The position numbers were made by a program, and so were the translations under genes. Under the pieces are notes generated by a model. It did no database searches and was not told the origin of the DNA. It saw only the letters and a list, made by a program, of their open reading frames with translations. A DNA stretch of 64,000 nt from Paenibacillus sp. A3 (GTDB lineage Bacteria > Bacillota > Bacilli > Paenibacillales > NBRC-103111): assembly GCF_001399685.1 (NCBI RefSeq), contig NZ_JTHN01000081.1, forward strand, positions 1 through 64,000. Reading direction: 5' to 3'. Positions 33,431 through 43,475 of this stretch are shown piece by piece (position 1 is the stretch's first letter; the number at the start of each line of letters is the position of its first letter).

Positions 33431-35827
33431 TTAATTGCGCAGCGCTTTGCCTTTGGACAGCATGTGCTGCATGCGCTGCTGCGTTTTCGGCTCGCCGCAC
33501 AAGCTCAGGAACGCCTCGCGCTCCAGATCGAGCATGTACTGCTCCGTCACCAGCGAGCCTGCGGGCACATCGCCTCCGGCCAGCACGTGCGCCAGCTTAT
33601 TGGCAATCTTCACATCATGATCGCTGATATAGCCGCTCTGCCGCATCGAATAAGCGCCGAGCTGCATGACCGCTTTGCCTTCGGCTCCGGCGACGCGGAT
33701 TTTTTCTTCGCGAATCGGCTCGTAGCCACCTTGCACCATGCGCAGAACGGACTGCTTCGCTTCGTGAATCAAGTGGTCCTGATTGATGACGATCCGGTCC
33801 GTCGGCTGGAAAAGCCCCAGCTTGAACGCATCGTTGCCGCTGGCCGATACCTTCGCCGTGCCGATCGTCTCGAACGCCTGGTTCAAGTACGGCTGCAGAT
33901 CGGCGTCCGGATGCGCGGCATGCTGGCTTACGCGAAGCGCCATCTCCTTGCAGCCGCCCCCGGCCGGAATCAAGCCGACACCGACTTCCACCAAGCCGAA
34001 GTACGTCTCCGCCGCAGCGACGATCTGATCCGCCGGCATGCACGCTTCCACGCCGCCGCCAAGCGCCATCCGGTGCGGCGCCGCCACGACCGGTTTTTCG
34101 AACCGCTTGACTTTGTACATCGTGTTCTGGAACAGGCGGATGATGCTGTCGATTTCGTCCCATTCCTCGTCCTGCGCCTCCATGAGCAAAATCATCAGAT
34201 TCGCGCCCACGCAGAAGTTCCGCCCCTGGTTGGCGATGACGAGCCCGTCGTAATTGCTTCGCACTTCGTCCAGGCTTTGCTGGATCATCGTCAGGATGTC
34301 CGCGCCGATCGCGTTGTTCGGCGAATGGAATTCAAGGCACGCGACCCCGTCGCCGATATCGATAAGGCTGGCGCCGCTGTTGGATTTCACGACGCGGTTT
34401 TGCTCCTTCAGGCTGCGCAGCGAGATGACCTCCGGCGCCGCTTCCAGCTCCTTATATTGCCCGCCGTGCACGTAGAACGTGGCGCCGTCCTGCTTCTTGT
34501 AGAATGACGTATTGCCCTGCGCGATCCACTCCTTCACCCAGCCGGGAACGGCCGTGCCTTCCGCTTCCATCCGCTCGACCGACCGGACCAGTCCGATCGC
34601 ATCCCATGTTTCGAACGGACCGAGCTCCCAGCCGAAGCCCCATTTCATCGCTTCGTCGATTTCGCGGATCGAATCGGCAATTTCGCCGAGCTTGGCGGCC
34701 GAGTACACGAGCACCTTCTTCAAAATGTTCCACGCCAGCTCGGAGTAACGGTCGCCCGCTCCGAGCAGCGCCTTCGTCTTCTCCCGCGCGCCCTTCGCCA
34801 GCTTCGCCGCTTCCAGCGAAGCGGAGGCTGCTTTTTTCTGCGGCACATAGTCCATGGTCGAGAAGTCGAGCGACAAAATCTCGGTGCCGTTCGGCCCTTT
34901 TTTCTTCAAATAAAAGCCTTGTCCCGACTTCTCGCCGAGCCAACCTTTGTCCACCATCCCGCGCAGCACGGGCGATTCGACAAACACGGCCTTCTCGGTT
35001 TCGTCCGAGACGTTCTCGTATACGTTATTCGCCACATGCACGAACGTGTCGAGTCCGACGAGATCGAGCGTGCGGAACGTCGCGCTTTTCGGGCGGCCAA
35101 GCGCCGGACCCGTCACGGCGTCCACCTCTTCGACGCGGTACCCCTTCTCCTGCATCTCCTGCAGGGTGACGAGCAGCCCGTACGTGCCAATGCGGTTGGC
35201 GATGAAGTTCGGCGTATCTTTAGCCAGGACAACGCCTTTACCGAGGCGGTTCTCGCAGAACTGCTTCATGCCGCTGACGATGGCCGGGTCGGTATGCTCG
35301 CCCGGAATCACCTCGAGCAGCTTCATATAACGCGGAGGATTGAAAAAGTGCGTACCGAGAAAATGGCGCTTGAACGCTTCGCCGCAATCGGCGGACATGG
35401 CATTGATCGAAATGCCGGACGTATTCGAGCTGACGACGGTGCCTTCTTTCCAGTGCGCTTCTATCTTGCTAAGAAGCTGTTTTTTGGCGTCCAAATTTTC
35501 GACGATAACTTCAATGACCCAGTCGACATCCGCAATTTGCGCCAAATGATCCTCCAGATTGCCCGGCGTGATGCGCCCCGCAAAAGTATCGTCGTACAGC
35601 GGCGCAGGCTTCGTCTTTTTCAGCTTGGCTATCGCCTGGACAGCCAGACGGCTGCGCACGGCAGGATGCTCCAAGGTGAGCCCTTTGGCCGCTTCCTCTT
35701 CCGTCAGCTGCTTCGGAACGATGTCGAGCAACAGGCAGGGAATTCCAGCGTTCGCCAGATGGGCGGCAATGCCGGAGCCCATGACACCCGACCCGATGAC
35801 GGCTGCTTTGCGTATCGATCTCATCAT
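33431..35827 (-). CDS. fadN: 3-hydroxyacyl-CoA dehydrogenase/enoyl-CoA hydratase (FadN)
   Basis: Bifunctional beta-oxidation enzyme. Start at ATG giving [20 protein letters not shown], with GGGAGG 11 bases upstream; 798 residues, close to Bacillus FadN (about 790). N-terminal half: NAD Rossmann loop [17 protein letters not shown] and the dehydrogenase core ([34 protein letters not shown]). C-terminal part: crotonase fold with [20 protein letters not shown] and [34 protein letters not shown]. Domain order (dehydrogenase first) is the Gram-positive type. Confidence 0.95.
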   Translation of the reverse strand: MMRSIRKAAVIGSGVMGSGIAAHLANAGIPCLLLDIVPKQLTEEEAAKGLTLEHPAVRSRLAVQAIAKLKKTKPAPLYDDTFAGRITPGNLEDHLAQIADVDWVIEVIVENLDAKKQLLSKIEAHWKEGTVVSSNTSGISINAMSADCGEAFKRHFLGTHFFNPPRYMKLLEVIPGEHTDPAIVSGMKQFCENRLGKGVVLAKDTPNFIANRIGTYGLLVTLQEMQEKGYRVEEVDAVTGPALGRPKSATFRTLDLVGLDTFVHVANNVYENVSDETEKAVFVESPVLRGMVDKGWLGEKSGQGFYLKKKGPNGTEILSLDFSTMDYVPQKKAASASLEAAKLAKGAREKTKALLGAGDRYSELAWNILKKVLVYSAAKLGEIADSIREIDEAMKWGFGWELGPFETWDAIGLVRSVERMEAEGTAVPGWVKEWIAQGNTSFYKKQDGATFYVHGGQYKELEAAPEVISLRSLKEQNRVVKSNSGASLIDIGDGVACLEFHSPNNAIGADILTMIQQSLDEVRSNYDGLVIANQGRNFCVGANLMILLMEAQDEEWDEIDSIIRLFQNTMYKVKRFEKPVVAAPHRMALGGGVEACMPADQIVAAAETYFGLVEVGVGLIPAGGGCKEMALRVSQHAAHPDADLQPYLNQAFETIGTAKVSASGNDAFKLGLFQPTDRIVINQDHLIHEAKQSVLRMVQGGYEPIREEKIRVAGAEGKAVMQLGAYSMRQSGYISDHDVKIANKLAHVLAGGDVPAGSLVTEQYMLDLEREAFLSLCGEPKTQQRMQHMLSKGKALRN

Positions 35828-35995
35828 GATATTGCTTACCTCCCAATACGTTTTTGATATAAATTGCTTAACCAAACGTGTGAGTAAAGCATTCGGCGGC
35901 GTCTTGCAGCCGGGCAGGCGAATCTCATTGCGTAACCTGTCGGCGCCCGCCGTCCCCGCCAAGCATTCGCCTTGCGGAGACGGCGGAGGCCGGTC

Positions 35996-38179
35996 TTACG
36001 ATCCGCCCACACCGATTGCATCGTTCGCCGGTTGTATATGGGATTCGCCGAATACGGATTGCTCCAGTATTTCGGCGATATCTCTCGCCTTGACGCGGTC
36101 TTCCGCTTCCTCCATCTTCGTGCCGTCCTCCATCATCGTCAGACAGTACGGGCACGCGCTGCTGATGACCGTCGGGTTCGTTTCGAGCGCCTGCTCGGTC
36201 CGCGCCAGATTGACGCGCTTGCCCGACGTTTCTTCCATCCACATCATGCCGCCGCCCGCTCCGCAGCACATCCCGTTCTCGCGGGTGCGCTCCATCTCGA
36301 CGAGCTCGACGCCGGGGATCGCGCGCAGCACGTTGCGGGGCTGCTCGTAAACGTTGTTGTAACGGCCCAGGTAACACGAATCGTGATACGTGATCCGCTC
36401 GTTCACCGCATGGCGCGGCTTCAGCTTGCCCGACCGGATGAGCCGGTCCAGCAGCTCCGTATGGTGAAGCACCTCCACGCCCTCCAGCCCGAAGTCCGGG
36501 TATTCGTTTTTGAGCGTGTTGTACGTATGCGGACAAGCGGTGACGATTTTTTTGACGCCATATTTCTCGAAAACGGCGATATTTTCCGCGCACAATTGCT
36601 GGAACAGCATTTCGTTGCCAAGCCTGCGCGGCGTGTCGCCGGAATTTTTCTCCTCGTTGCCGAGAATCGCGAAGCTGACGCCGGCCTCATGAAGCAGCCG
36701 GACAAACGCCCGCGATACTTTGCGGCTGCGCAGATCGTAGGAGCCCATCGAGCCGACGAAGAACAAGTACTCGAAATCCGGATTTTCCTTGACCGTCGGG
36801 ACCGCAATACCGTCGATTTCCCCGGTCCACTTCACCCGGTCGCTGCGGCTGAGTCCCCACGGATTGCCCTGCCGCTCGATATTTTGCATCGCGCGCTGGC
36901 CCTCATGCGGCATGCTGCCCTGCATCAAAACAAGATGCCGGCGCAGATCGATAATTTTGTCCACGTGCTCGTTGCCGACCGGACATTGGTCTTCGCAGTT
37001 GCGGCACGTCGTACAGGACCAGATCTCGTCCTCGGTCATCACATCGCCGATCAGCTCGGCTTCCTCCGCGGGCTTCTCCCGCACCTTCCATGCGTTCTGC
37101 TGCCATGCCAGCGTTGGACGAATATCGGTGATCCCTTCGGTCTCCCACCGGACGCCCGGCTCGGCCGACGCCTCCATTGAATGGGCGCCCGCAGCGGAGA
37201 ACGCGTACTCCGGCACCCATGGGGACTTGGACGTCACCGCGGTGCCTTTTTCCGTCAGATGATCGCGCAGCTTGACGATCAGGTGCATCGGCGAAAGCGT
37301 CTTGCCGGTGTTCGAGGCCGGGCATACGCTCGTGCAGCGTCCGCACTCGACGCAGGCGTAGAAATCGAGCATCTGCTTTTGCGTAAAATCCTCGATCTTG
37401 CCGACGCCGAACGACTCGGCTTCTTCGTCTTCCAGATCCAGCTTTTTCAGTCGTCCTACCGGTTCCTTGCGGCGGAACCATATATTGATAGGCGCGGTCA
37501 AAATATGAAAATGCTTCGATTGCGGCACGTACACGAGAAATGCAAGCAGGATCAGCAGGTGAAGCCACCAGCATACATAGAACAGCACCGCTGCCGTCTG
37601 GCCGGAGATGCCTTCGAACGCCACCGCAATCGCGGAGGAGATCGGAGCGTAGGCTGCGCTCGTATGCGAGCCAAGCCACAGCCGCTCGAAGGCGAGCGAG
37701 AGCAGCACGGACAGCATCAAGCCGAAAATAAAGAAGACGACGATGCTCGGCTTCCAGCCCTTTTTCAGGCGGGGCAGGTTCTCCACATAGCGGCGGTAGA
37801 CCGCATACCCCATCGCCACGAGGATCGAGAATACCGTAATTTCCTGCAGCAGACCGAAGACGGCGTACCCGGGGAACGATACGCTCTCTCCTCCCCGCAG
37901 CCCCTTCACGATCAGATCCAGAGCGCCGAACTGCAGGATGATGAAGCCGTAAAAAATAACGACGTGCATGATTCCGCTTTTTTTGTCCTTCAGCAGCTTC
38001 TTCTGGCCGAATATCTCGGCCATAAACTCGCCCAGCCGCTCCTTGCCCTGCTGCCGGAAATCTACGGGCTGTCCGAGCTTCATATACGCGTACCGGTGAG
38101 ACACGGCTTTCCAAAACAGGCGAATTGCGTATGCTGTTACAGCAAGAAAGGCGAGCAGATTCACGATGAGCCACATCAT
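35996..38179 (-). CDS. fadF: FadF-like membrane iron-sulfur oxidoreductase (ETF-linked)
   Basis: Probable electron-transfer partner of ETF that passes electrons from acyl-CoA dehydrogenase to the membrane quinone pool. 727 residues. The first 250 residues have five to six TM helices of the NarI type. Then two 4Fe-4S motifs (CVECGRCTSVCPA and CTTCRNCEDQCPVG) and two heterodisulfide-reductase CCG-type domains (VTACPHTYNTLKNEYPDFG; ENGMCCGAGGGMMWMEE; SSACPYCLTMMEDG). First gene of the minus-strand fad operon, divergent from fadR. 168 bases separate it from fadN; I see no clear signal in that gap. Confidence 0.93.
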   Translation of the reverse strand: MMWLIVNLLAFLAVTAYAIRLFWKAVSHRYAYMKLGQPVDFRQQGKERLGEFMAEIFGQKKLLKDKKSGIMHVVIFYGFIILQFGALDLIVKGLRGGESVSFPGYAVFGLLQEITVFSILVAMGYAVYRRYVENLPRLKKGWKPSIVVFFIFGLMLSVLLSLAFERLWLGSHTSAAYAPISSAIAVAFEGISGQTAAVLFYVCWWLHLLILLAFLVYVPQSKHFHILTAPINIWFRRKEPVGRLKKLDLEDEEAESFGVGKIEDFTQKQMLDFYACVECGRCTSVCPASNTGKTLSPMHLIVKLRDHLTEKGTAVTSKSPWVPEYAFSAAGAHSMEASAEPGVRWETEGITDIRPTLAWQQNAWKVREKPAEEAELIGDVMTEDEIWSCTTCRNCEDQCPVGNEHVDKIIDLRRHLVLMQGSMPHEGQRAMQNIERQGNPWGLSRSDRVKWTGEIDGIAVPTVKENPDFEYLFFVGSMGSYDLRSRKVSRAFVRLLHEAGVSFAILGNEEKNSGDTPRRLGNEMLFQQLCAENIAVFEKYGVKKIVTACPHTYNTLKNEYPDFGLEGVEVLHHTELLDRLIRSGKLKPRHAVNERITYHDSCYLGRYNNVYEQPRNVLRAIPGVELVEMERTRENGMCCGAGGGMMWMEETSGKRVNLARTEQALETNPTVISSACPYCLTMMEDGTKMEEAEDRVKARDIAEILEQSVFGESHIQPANDAIGVGGS

Positions 38180-38281
38180 TTGTTACATCCATCCTTTCCG
38201 TCCGATTAGGTCCAAGCTGTGGCATGCTTGTTTGAAAGCGATAACATTAGGCCCCCATAAAAATCTTATGAGCAAAACACA

Positions 38282-38310
38282 TTGACAAGTAGCAGCGTTT
38301 CCCATAAGAT
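38282..38310 (+). promoter_or_regulatory. Promoter of fadR-etfBA
   Basis: TTGACA (38282-38287), 17-base spacer, TAAGAT (38305-38310): close to consensus. Confidence 0.8.
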
Positions 38311-38320
38311 GAAATTGAAA

Positions 38321-38338
38321 TGAATGAATGCTCATTCA
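38321..38338. promoter_or_regulatory. FadR operator
   Basis: TGAATGAATGCTCATTCA fits the Bacillus FadR pattern TGAATGA-N4-TCATTCA exactly. It lies 11 bases after the fadR -10, so bound FadR would block its own gene; it is also in the divergent fadF leader region. A further palindrome TCAGT-N5-ACTGA (38336-38350) adjoins it. Acyl-CoA is the expected inducer. Confidence 0.85.
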
Positions 38339-38372
38339 GTTTCTGACTGAATAATAACATGGTGGTGATTGG

Positions 38373-38957
38373 ATGGCAAGCAAAAAAATGGAGAAGTACA
38401 ATTTGATACTGGATGCGGCGCTGAAAGTCATCGCCGAAAACGGCTATCACAACGCGCAGGTTTCCCGGATTGCCAAGGAAGCCGGTGTAGCAGACGGAAC
38501 GATTTATTTATATTTTAAAAACAAGGAAGACATTCTTATTTCTCTCTTCCAAAAAAAATTGGGCGACTTGGTCGGTCAATTTCACAGCAGCATCAACGAG
38601 ACGGACTCCGCGGACGAAGCGCTGCGCAAAATTTGCGAGATCCACTACACGATGCTGGAGCAAAACATCGATCTGGCGTTCGTCACCCAAATCGAGCTGC
38701 GTCAAAGCTCGCTGGAGCTGCGCAAGGAAATCGGCCTTGTCGTCAAGACGTATATCGAGCTGATCGAAAAGGTGCTGCGCCAAGGTATTGAAGAAGGCAT
38801 CTTCCGGCCCAACCTGGACGTCAAGCTGACGCGCCTGCTCGTATTCGGCTCCATGGACGAGGTAGTCACTTCATGGTTGATCGCCGGCCGCAAATATTCG
38901 CTCGCGGCGCAGGTCGAAAAAACCGTAGAGTTTTTCATACAAGGGTTGAAGGCTTAA
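38373..38957 (+). CDS. fadR: FadR, TetR-family regulator of fatty-acid degradation
   Basis: 194-residue TetR-type repressor released by long-chain acyl-CoA. The helix-turn-helix is at residues 10-50 (LILDAALKVIAENGYHNAQV, AKEAGVADGTIYLYFKNKED). The ligand domain contains EIHYTMLEQNIDLAFVTQIE and ELRKEIGLVVKTYIELIEKV, typical of Bacillus FadR (YsiA). GGTGGTGA precedes the ATG. Followed by etfB after 44 bases. A perfect operator lies 35 bases before the start. Function is well supported by context. Confidence 0.94.
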   Translation: MASKKMEKYNLILDAALKVIAENGYHNAQVSRIAKEAGVADGTIYLYFKNKEDILISLFQKKLGDLVGQFHSSINETDSADEALRKICEIHYTMLEQNIDLAFVTQIELRQSSLELRKEIGLVVKTYIELIEKVLRQGIEEGIFRPNLDVKLTRLLVFGSMDEVVTSWLIAGRKYSLAAQVEKTVEFFIQGLKA

Positions 38958-39001
38958 TACGTTATATTGTCTTTATTTTGTATGGGAGGAGCATTGGACT
39001 T

Positions 39002-39769
39002 ATGAACATTTATGTACTGATGAAGCAAACGTTCGACACGGAGGAGAAAATCGTCATCCGTGACGGCGAAGTATCCGAGGATGGGGCGAAATTCGTCATC
39101 AATCCGTACGACGAATATGCCGTAGAGGAAGCGATCCGGCTGAAGGAAGAGCATGGCGGCAATATTGTCGTCGTCTCAATCGGCCCGGAACGCTGCGCCG
39201 AAGCGCTGCGGACCGCGCTGGCAATGGGCGCGGACGAAGCCGTGCTGATCTCGGACGAGCGCATCTCCGGCGACGAGTTCGCCGTGTCCAAAGTGCTTGC
39301 CGCTTACCTCGGGAAGCAATCGTACGATCTCGTGCTCGGCGGCAATTTCTCCGTCGATCAAGGCGCGGGACAGGTTGCGATCCGCGTCGCCCACCTGCTG
39401 AACATCCCGCACGTGTCCTCCATCGTGAAGCTGGAGCTGAGCGGCGGCCGGGCGACGGCGCAGCGCGACGCCGAAGGGGACACCGAGACGCTGGAGGTCG
39501 CGCTGCCTGCCCTGTTCACGGCGCAGCAAGGCTTGAACGAGCCCCGCTATCCTTCCTTGCCCGGCATCATGAAAGCGAAGAAAAAGCCGTTCCAGCAGCT
39601 GACGCTGGATGACTTGGGCTTAGCCGAAGCGGATATCGCCCCGAAGACGGTGCGCAACACCCTTTCGCTCCCGCCGGAGCGCAAAGCGGGACAAATGCTG
39701 AAGGGCGATCCGCAGCAGCAAGTCGCGCAGCTCGTTCATCTGCTTCGTACGGAAGCCAAAGCGCTTTAA
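39002..39769 (+). CDS. etfB: Electron transfer flavoprotein beta subunit
   Basis: 255 residues beginning MNIYVLMKQTFDTEEKIVI; GGGAGGAG precedes this ATG. Contains the AMP/FAD-linked segments NPYDEYAVEEAIRLKEEHGG, VLGGNFSVDQGAGQVAIRVA and the ETF-beta signature region VALPALFTAQQGLNEPRYPS with LPGIMKAKKKP. Accepts electrons from acyl-CoA dehydrogenases with EtfA. It is in the fadR operon and so likely induced together with the fad genes. Confidence 0.96.
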   Translation: MNIYVLMKQTFDTEEKIVIRDGEVSEDGAKFVINPYDEYAVEEAIRLKEEHGGNIVVVSIGPERCAEALRTALAMGADEAVLISDERISGDEFAVSKVLAAYLGKQSYDLVLGGNFSVDQGAGQVAIRVAHLLNIPHVSSIVKLELSGGRATAQRDAEGDTETLEVALPALFTAQQGLNEPRYPSLPGIMKAKKKPFQQLTLDDLGLAEADIAPKTVRNTLSLPPERKAGQMLKGDPQQQVAQLVHLLRTEAKAL

Positions 39770-39790
39770 TGCCAAAGGGAGGAAATCGAT

Positions 39791-40768
39791 ATGAGCAAAA
39801 CCTACGTGATCTTCGCGGAAATCCGGGGCGGCAAGCTCCGTCAAGTTACCTTCGAAACAATTCAAGCGGCACGGCTGGTCAAAGACGACGGCGACCGGAT
39901 CGTGGCGGCGCTCCTCGGCCACGGACTGTCCGCGTTTGCCCAGGAGCTGTCGAGCTACGGCGTCGACCAAGTCGTGTCCGTCGATCATGCGGAGCTCGTT
40001 CACTATAATCCGGAGACGTATTTCTCCGCATTGACGGACATTCTTGACACGGCGAATCCGCACGCCGTTCTGTTCGGCCACACCGCCATCGGCCGCGACC
40101 TGGCGCCCAAGATCGCCGCACACTTGCAGGCGGGACAAATTTCCGACGTCATCGCGCTGGAGAAGGCGGGCGACGGCCTTTCCTTTACGCGTCCGCTCTA
40201 CGCGGGCAAAGCGTTCGAGAAGAAGCGGTTTACTCAAGGCCCGATGGTGATCACGATCCGGCCGAATAACGTGCCCGCCGCCGAGGCCGTCTCCGGCTCG
40301 CAAGCGGAAGTGGCAGCCACTCCATTCTCCCCCGCTGCCGACCTGCGTTCCGTCGTGAAGGACGTCGTGCACAAAGCGTCGGGAAAGGTCGATCTGACGG
40401 AAGCGAAAATCGTTATATCCGGCGGCCGGGGCGTGAAGAGCGCCGACGGGTTCCGCACGCTCGAGCCGCTGGCCGAAGCGCTGAACGCTGCCATCGGCGC
40501 CTCCCGCGGCGCCTGCGACGCAGGCTACTGCGACTACGCGCTGCAGATCGGACAGACCGGCAAAGTCGTGACGCCGGAGGTCTATATCGCCTGCGGCATC
40601 AGCGGCGCCATTCAGCACTTGGCCGGGATGAGCCAATCGCGCGTCATTATCGCGATCAATAAAGACCCGGAAGCGCCGATCTTCAAAATCGCCGATTACG
40701 GCATCGTCGGCGATCTGTTCGACATCGTCCCGCTGCTCACTCAAGAGTTCAAGAAAGTGCTGGCTTAA
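39791..40768 (+). CDS. etfA: Electron transfer flavoprotein alpha subunit
   Basis: 325 residues; the C-terminal FAD domain shows [60 protein letters not shown] and [20 protein letters not shown], the ETF-alpha signature. N-terminal half pairs with EtfB. Lies 21 bases after etfB. Forms the ETF heterodimer feeding FadF. Confidence 0.96.
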   Translation: MSKTYVIFAEIRGGKLRQVTFETIQAARLVKDDGDRIVAALLGHGLSAFAQELSSYGVDQVVSVDHAELVHYNPETYFSALTDILDTANPHAVLFGHTAIGRDLAPKIAAHLQAGQISDVIALEKAGDGLSFTRPLYAGKAFEKKRFTQGPMVITIRPNNVPAAEAVSGSQAEVAATPFSPAADLRSVVKDVVHKASGKVDLTEAKIVISGGRGVKSADGFRTLEPLAEALNAAIGASRGACDAGYCDYALQIGQTGKVVTPEVYIACGISGAIQHLAGMSQSRVIIAINKDPEAPIFKIADYGIVGDLFDIVPLLTQEFKKVLA

Positions 40769-40787
40769 AGACCTATACCTCTACAAA

Positions 40788-40828
40788 AAAATGCAAGCCC
40801 CTTAACCTAAAATACGGTCAAGGGGCTT
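40788..40828 (-). terminator. Terminator copy 1 (minus direction)
   Basis: AAGCCCCTT...AAGGGGCTT stem (40795-40828), followed on the minus strand by a seven-base T run. Would end the transcript of the CBS-domain gene. Confidence 0.75.
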
Positions 40829-40849
40829 CGGGCTTTGAGGACCTGGAAG

Positions 40850-41005
40850 TAGAAAATCTCAGACAAATAGAGGTGGGGTATATCCCGTAAGAGTTTACGT
40901 CCGCCTTTGAAACCCGTGAAAATACCGCAAATTCTAATCAAATTCACGGGTTTCAAGAGCGGCTGGAGGGATATACCCCACCGGCGTATGCAGAGAATTT
41001 CTTCA
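40850..41005. repeat. Nested inverted-repeat element between etfA and the CBS gene
   Basis: Outer arms GGTGGGGTATATCCC (40872-40886) and GGGATATACCCCACC (40968-40982) match perfectly, as do inner arms TTGAAACCCGTGAA (40907-40920) and TTCACGGGTTTCAA (40943-40956). CCGC/GCGG adjoins the inner arms, and weaker symmetry continues outward (GAAAATCTC / GAGAATTTC). No coding capacity. The 307-base gap between the two genes holds this element and the two flanking terminators only. Confidence 0.85.
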
Positions 41006-41027
41006 CGAAGCGGTTTCTCAACAAGCG

Positions 41028-41067
41028 AAGCCCCTTAACCTTTCACATGGTCAAGGGGCTCGCATTT
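41028..41067 (+). terminator. Terminator copy 2 (plus direction)
   Basis: AAGCCCCTTAACC...GGTCAAGGGGCT, nearly the same as copy 1, followed on the plus strand by CGCATTTT. Would end the etfA transcript after the palindrome. Confidence 0.65.
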
Positions 41068-41075
41068 TCAAACCT

Positions 41076-42398
41076 TCAATCCGTCAAACGGCAAGTAAAC
41101 GTCGACTTCGCCATTCGTTTCCCGTCGCAGAAAATATCCACTTCGATCTTCCCGTACTTGCGGCTCATCTCCAGCACGTTCGGCACGCATTCGATCACGC
41201 TGTCGATCGGGATCGGCAGCAAAAAATAATTCGAGGAGCTGTCCACGATCAAATCGCCTCTTTTTTGTTCCCGGATCGTGCGGATCGCTACCTGGCTCAT
41301 CAGGGTCGTCAGAATGCCTTCCGACACCGTCCCGATCGGATTGGTCATTTGGGCGGTAACGGTTCCCCGGTAATAAAATTCACCGTCTTTGCCCCGCACT
41401 TTTTCCATCCCGGACCATATTTGATCCTCGAGAGTTTCCCCGTGCTGCGGCTGCGTTTGCAAATACTGCATCGCCTTGAGTACATCGTCCCGGCTGATCA
41501 CGCCGACCATTTTTCCGTCCTTTCCGACTACAGGCAGAAGCTCGATGCCCTCCCACACCATCGTATGGCTAACCGAGGCGACGGGCGCCTGATCGCTCAC
41601 GGTGAGCGGGTCCAGCGTCATGAGCTGGTGAATCGGCTGTCCGGCTTCGGCGCCGACGACGTCCTTCGCCGTCACCATGCCGATCGGCTTGTTCCGTTCG
41701 TCCACGACCGGAAAGCGGGTATGTCCGGTTTCGTCCATCCAATGGCGCATGTCCGAGACAGTATCCTCGGCGCGCAGCGAATAGACCCGGGTATCCGTTC
41801 GGATAATGTCGCGGACGAGCATAATTTTTTTCTTGATCAGTTGGTCATAGATCGCGCGGTTGATCATCGTCGCCACAGTAAACGTATCGTAGCTGGTGCT
41901 AATAATCGGCAGCTCAAGCTCGTCGGCCAGCTCCTTGGCCTCGTCCAGCGTCTGGAAGCCGCCCGTCACGAGGATGCCGGCGCCCTGCCCCAACGCATAG
42001 AGATGCGCCTGGGTGCGGTTGCCGACAATGAGCAGATTGCCCGGCTCGATATAGCGTTTCATCGCTTCGAGCTGCATCGCCCCGATCACGAATTTATTCA
42101 AAGACTTATGAAGGCCGCTCGCGCCGCCGAGCACCTCCCCGTCCACAATATTGACCACCTCGGCGAACGTCAGCTTGTCGATCGCCTGCGGTTCTTTTTT
42201 CTCCACTCGCACCGTGCCCGTACGGTCCTTCGTGCTGACATAACCCAGACTTTCCGCTTCTTTCATCGCGCGGTAGGCCGTTCCCTCGCTGACTTCGAGG
42301 GCCTGGGCAATTTTACGGACAGAGATGTGCGTTCCTACGCTCAATTCCTCGATATATCGAATGATCTGCTCGTGCTTGGTCAGCGTCTCTTCCTGCAT
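41076..42398 (-). CDS. HTH-DRTGG-CBS-hotdog regulator (YtoI-like)
   Basis: A 440-residue cytoplasmic protein. Residues 5-65: winged helix (HISVRKIAQALEVSEGTAYR). 70-185: DRTGG domain (VVNIVDGEVLGG, GNLLIVGNRTQAHLYALGQG). 195-310: two CBS motifs (VRDIIRTDTRVYSLRAEDTV, LMTLDPLTVSDQAPVASVSH) that probably bind an adenine nucleotide. 320-440: hotdog-like domain. This architecture matches Bacillus YtoI, whose role is not established. GCGGGTGA precedes the ATG. Transcribed convergently with etfA. Confidence 0.9.
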   Translation of the reverse strand: MQEETLTKHEQIIRYIEELSVGTHISVRKIAQALEVSEGTAYRAMKEAESLGYVSTKDRTGTVRVEKKEPQAIDKLTFAEVVNIVDGEVLGGASGLHKSLNKFVIGAMQLEAMKRYIEPGNLLIVGNRTQAHLYALGQGAGILVTGGFQTLDEAKELADELELPIISTSYDTFTVATMINRAIYDQLIKKKIMLVRDIIRTDTRVYSLRAEDTVSDMRHWMDETGHTRFPVVDERNKPIGMVTAKDVVGAEAGQPIHQLMTLDPLTVSDQAPVASVSHTMVWEGIELLPVVGKDGKMVGVISRDDVLKAMQYLQTQPQHGETLEDQIWSGMEKVRGKDGEFYYRGTVTAQMTNPIGTVSEGILTTLMSQVAIRTIREQKRGDLIVDSSSNYFLLPIPIDSVIECVPNVLEMSRKYGKIEVDIFCDGKRMAKSTFTCRLTD

Positions 42399-42580
42399 CG
42401 CTTCACCCGCCTAGTTTACAACTGTAACAATCTTTAACAATTATACTATAAGCGGATACACAAAAACAGAGCCCCGGCCGACGGCAAAAACCGAAAACGA
42501 GCTTAAACCTGGAATTCCCCCGCAAATTTGGCATATTTCTTCGTCGAATACATCCATGCTTGAAAATACCTATCATACTA

Positions 42581-42599
42581 AATTATTATTTTCATTATC
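42581..42599. promoter_or_regulatory. Possible Fur-like box ahead of lgt
   Basis: AATTATTATTTTCATTATC matches about 15 of 19 positions of the Fur consensus; the right half is perfect. The site lies 18 bases before the lgt start. Confidence 0.4.
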
Positions 42600-42617
42600 A
42601 TACTAACGCAGAAAGAA

Positions 42618-43418
42618 GTGGCCGGATTGCATCAGTATATCGCACACCTGGGTTCTTTTCCCATTCGTTCGTACAGCATCTTGTTTGTTTTGGCGATTAT
42701 TCTTGGCGTTGGATTTACGATTACTTTAGCCAAGCTGCAAAAAAAAGATCATTTGGCAGAACATTTGATGAACCTGATTGTGCCGATGATGATCGGAGCG
42801 ATTATCGGTTCAAGATTTTGGACGGTATTTTTCTTTGAGTGGGAGTTTTACTCCAAACATCCGGAAGAAATTATCGCGATATGGCATGGCGGTTTGTCGA
42901 TTCAGGGCGGGGTGGTAGGGGCTATTCTCGTAGGGATCTGGTATGTTCGAAAGCACAAACTATCGTTTTGGGAAATGGCGGACTTATGTGCACCGGGTCT
43001 CATTCTTGCCCAAAGCATCGGCCGCGATGCCAACTTGATGAACGGCGATGCTTTTGGAGATCCGACAGGCGGCAATTTTGGCATTCTGTATCCCGAAGGC
43101 ACCAACGCAAGAGCCACCTATGGCGATCAACCGCTATGGCCCGCCGAAGTATGGGAAGGACAAATGGATATCGTCATTTTTGCCCTGCTCATGATTCTTT
43201 TGAGAAAAAAATTAAAACGCGGCTATCTGTTTCTTGCTTACAATATCCTCTACAATATAGGACGATTCCTGTTGGAAATGCTGCGCGGCGATTCGCCAAG
43301 GTATTTATTTCATTGGACGGCAGCGCAATGGACATCGGCAACGATCGTTATTCTTTCCTTAGGCATTGGCGTTTACCTTCATTTTCGAGCTCCCCAAACG
43401 AAAGAAGGCATGGCCTAG
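42618..43418 (+). CDS. lgt: Prolipoprotein diacylglyceryl transferase
   Basis: Membrane enzyme that adds diacylglycerol to lipoprotein cysteines. 266 residues, seven hydrophobic helices. The Lgt signature is present as SIGRDANLMNGDAFGDPTGG (R-x-x-N-x-x-N-G), with the essential His in IAIWHGGLSIQGG and the late Arg in LEMLRGDSPRYLF. The start is a GTG with only a weak site (AGAAAGAA) ahead; a TTG three codons later is possible. It is not next to hprK or other genes usually linked to the housekeeping lgt, so it may be a second copy. Confidence 0.93.
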   Translation: MAGLHQYIAHLGSFPIRSYSILFVLAIILGVGFTITLAKLQKKDHLAEHLMNLIVPMMIGAIIGSRFWTVFFFEWEFYSKHPEEIIAIWHGGLSIQGGVVGAILVGIWYVRKHKLSFWEMADLCAPGLILAQSIGRDANLMNGDAFGDPTGGNFGILYPEGTNARATYGDQPLWPAEVWEGQMDIVIFALLMILLRKKLKRGYLFLAYNILYNIGRFLLEMLRGDSPRYLFHWTAAQWTSATIVILSLGIGVYLHFRAPQTKEGMA

Positions 43419-43475
43419 CCATCCATGACTGGCTTCAACATATTTTTCAGGTCGCGAATATCGCGGCTTTTTTTC

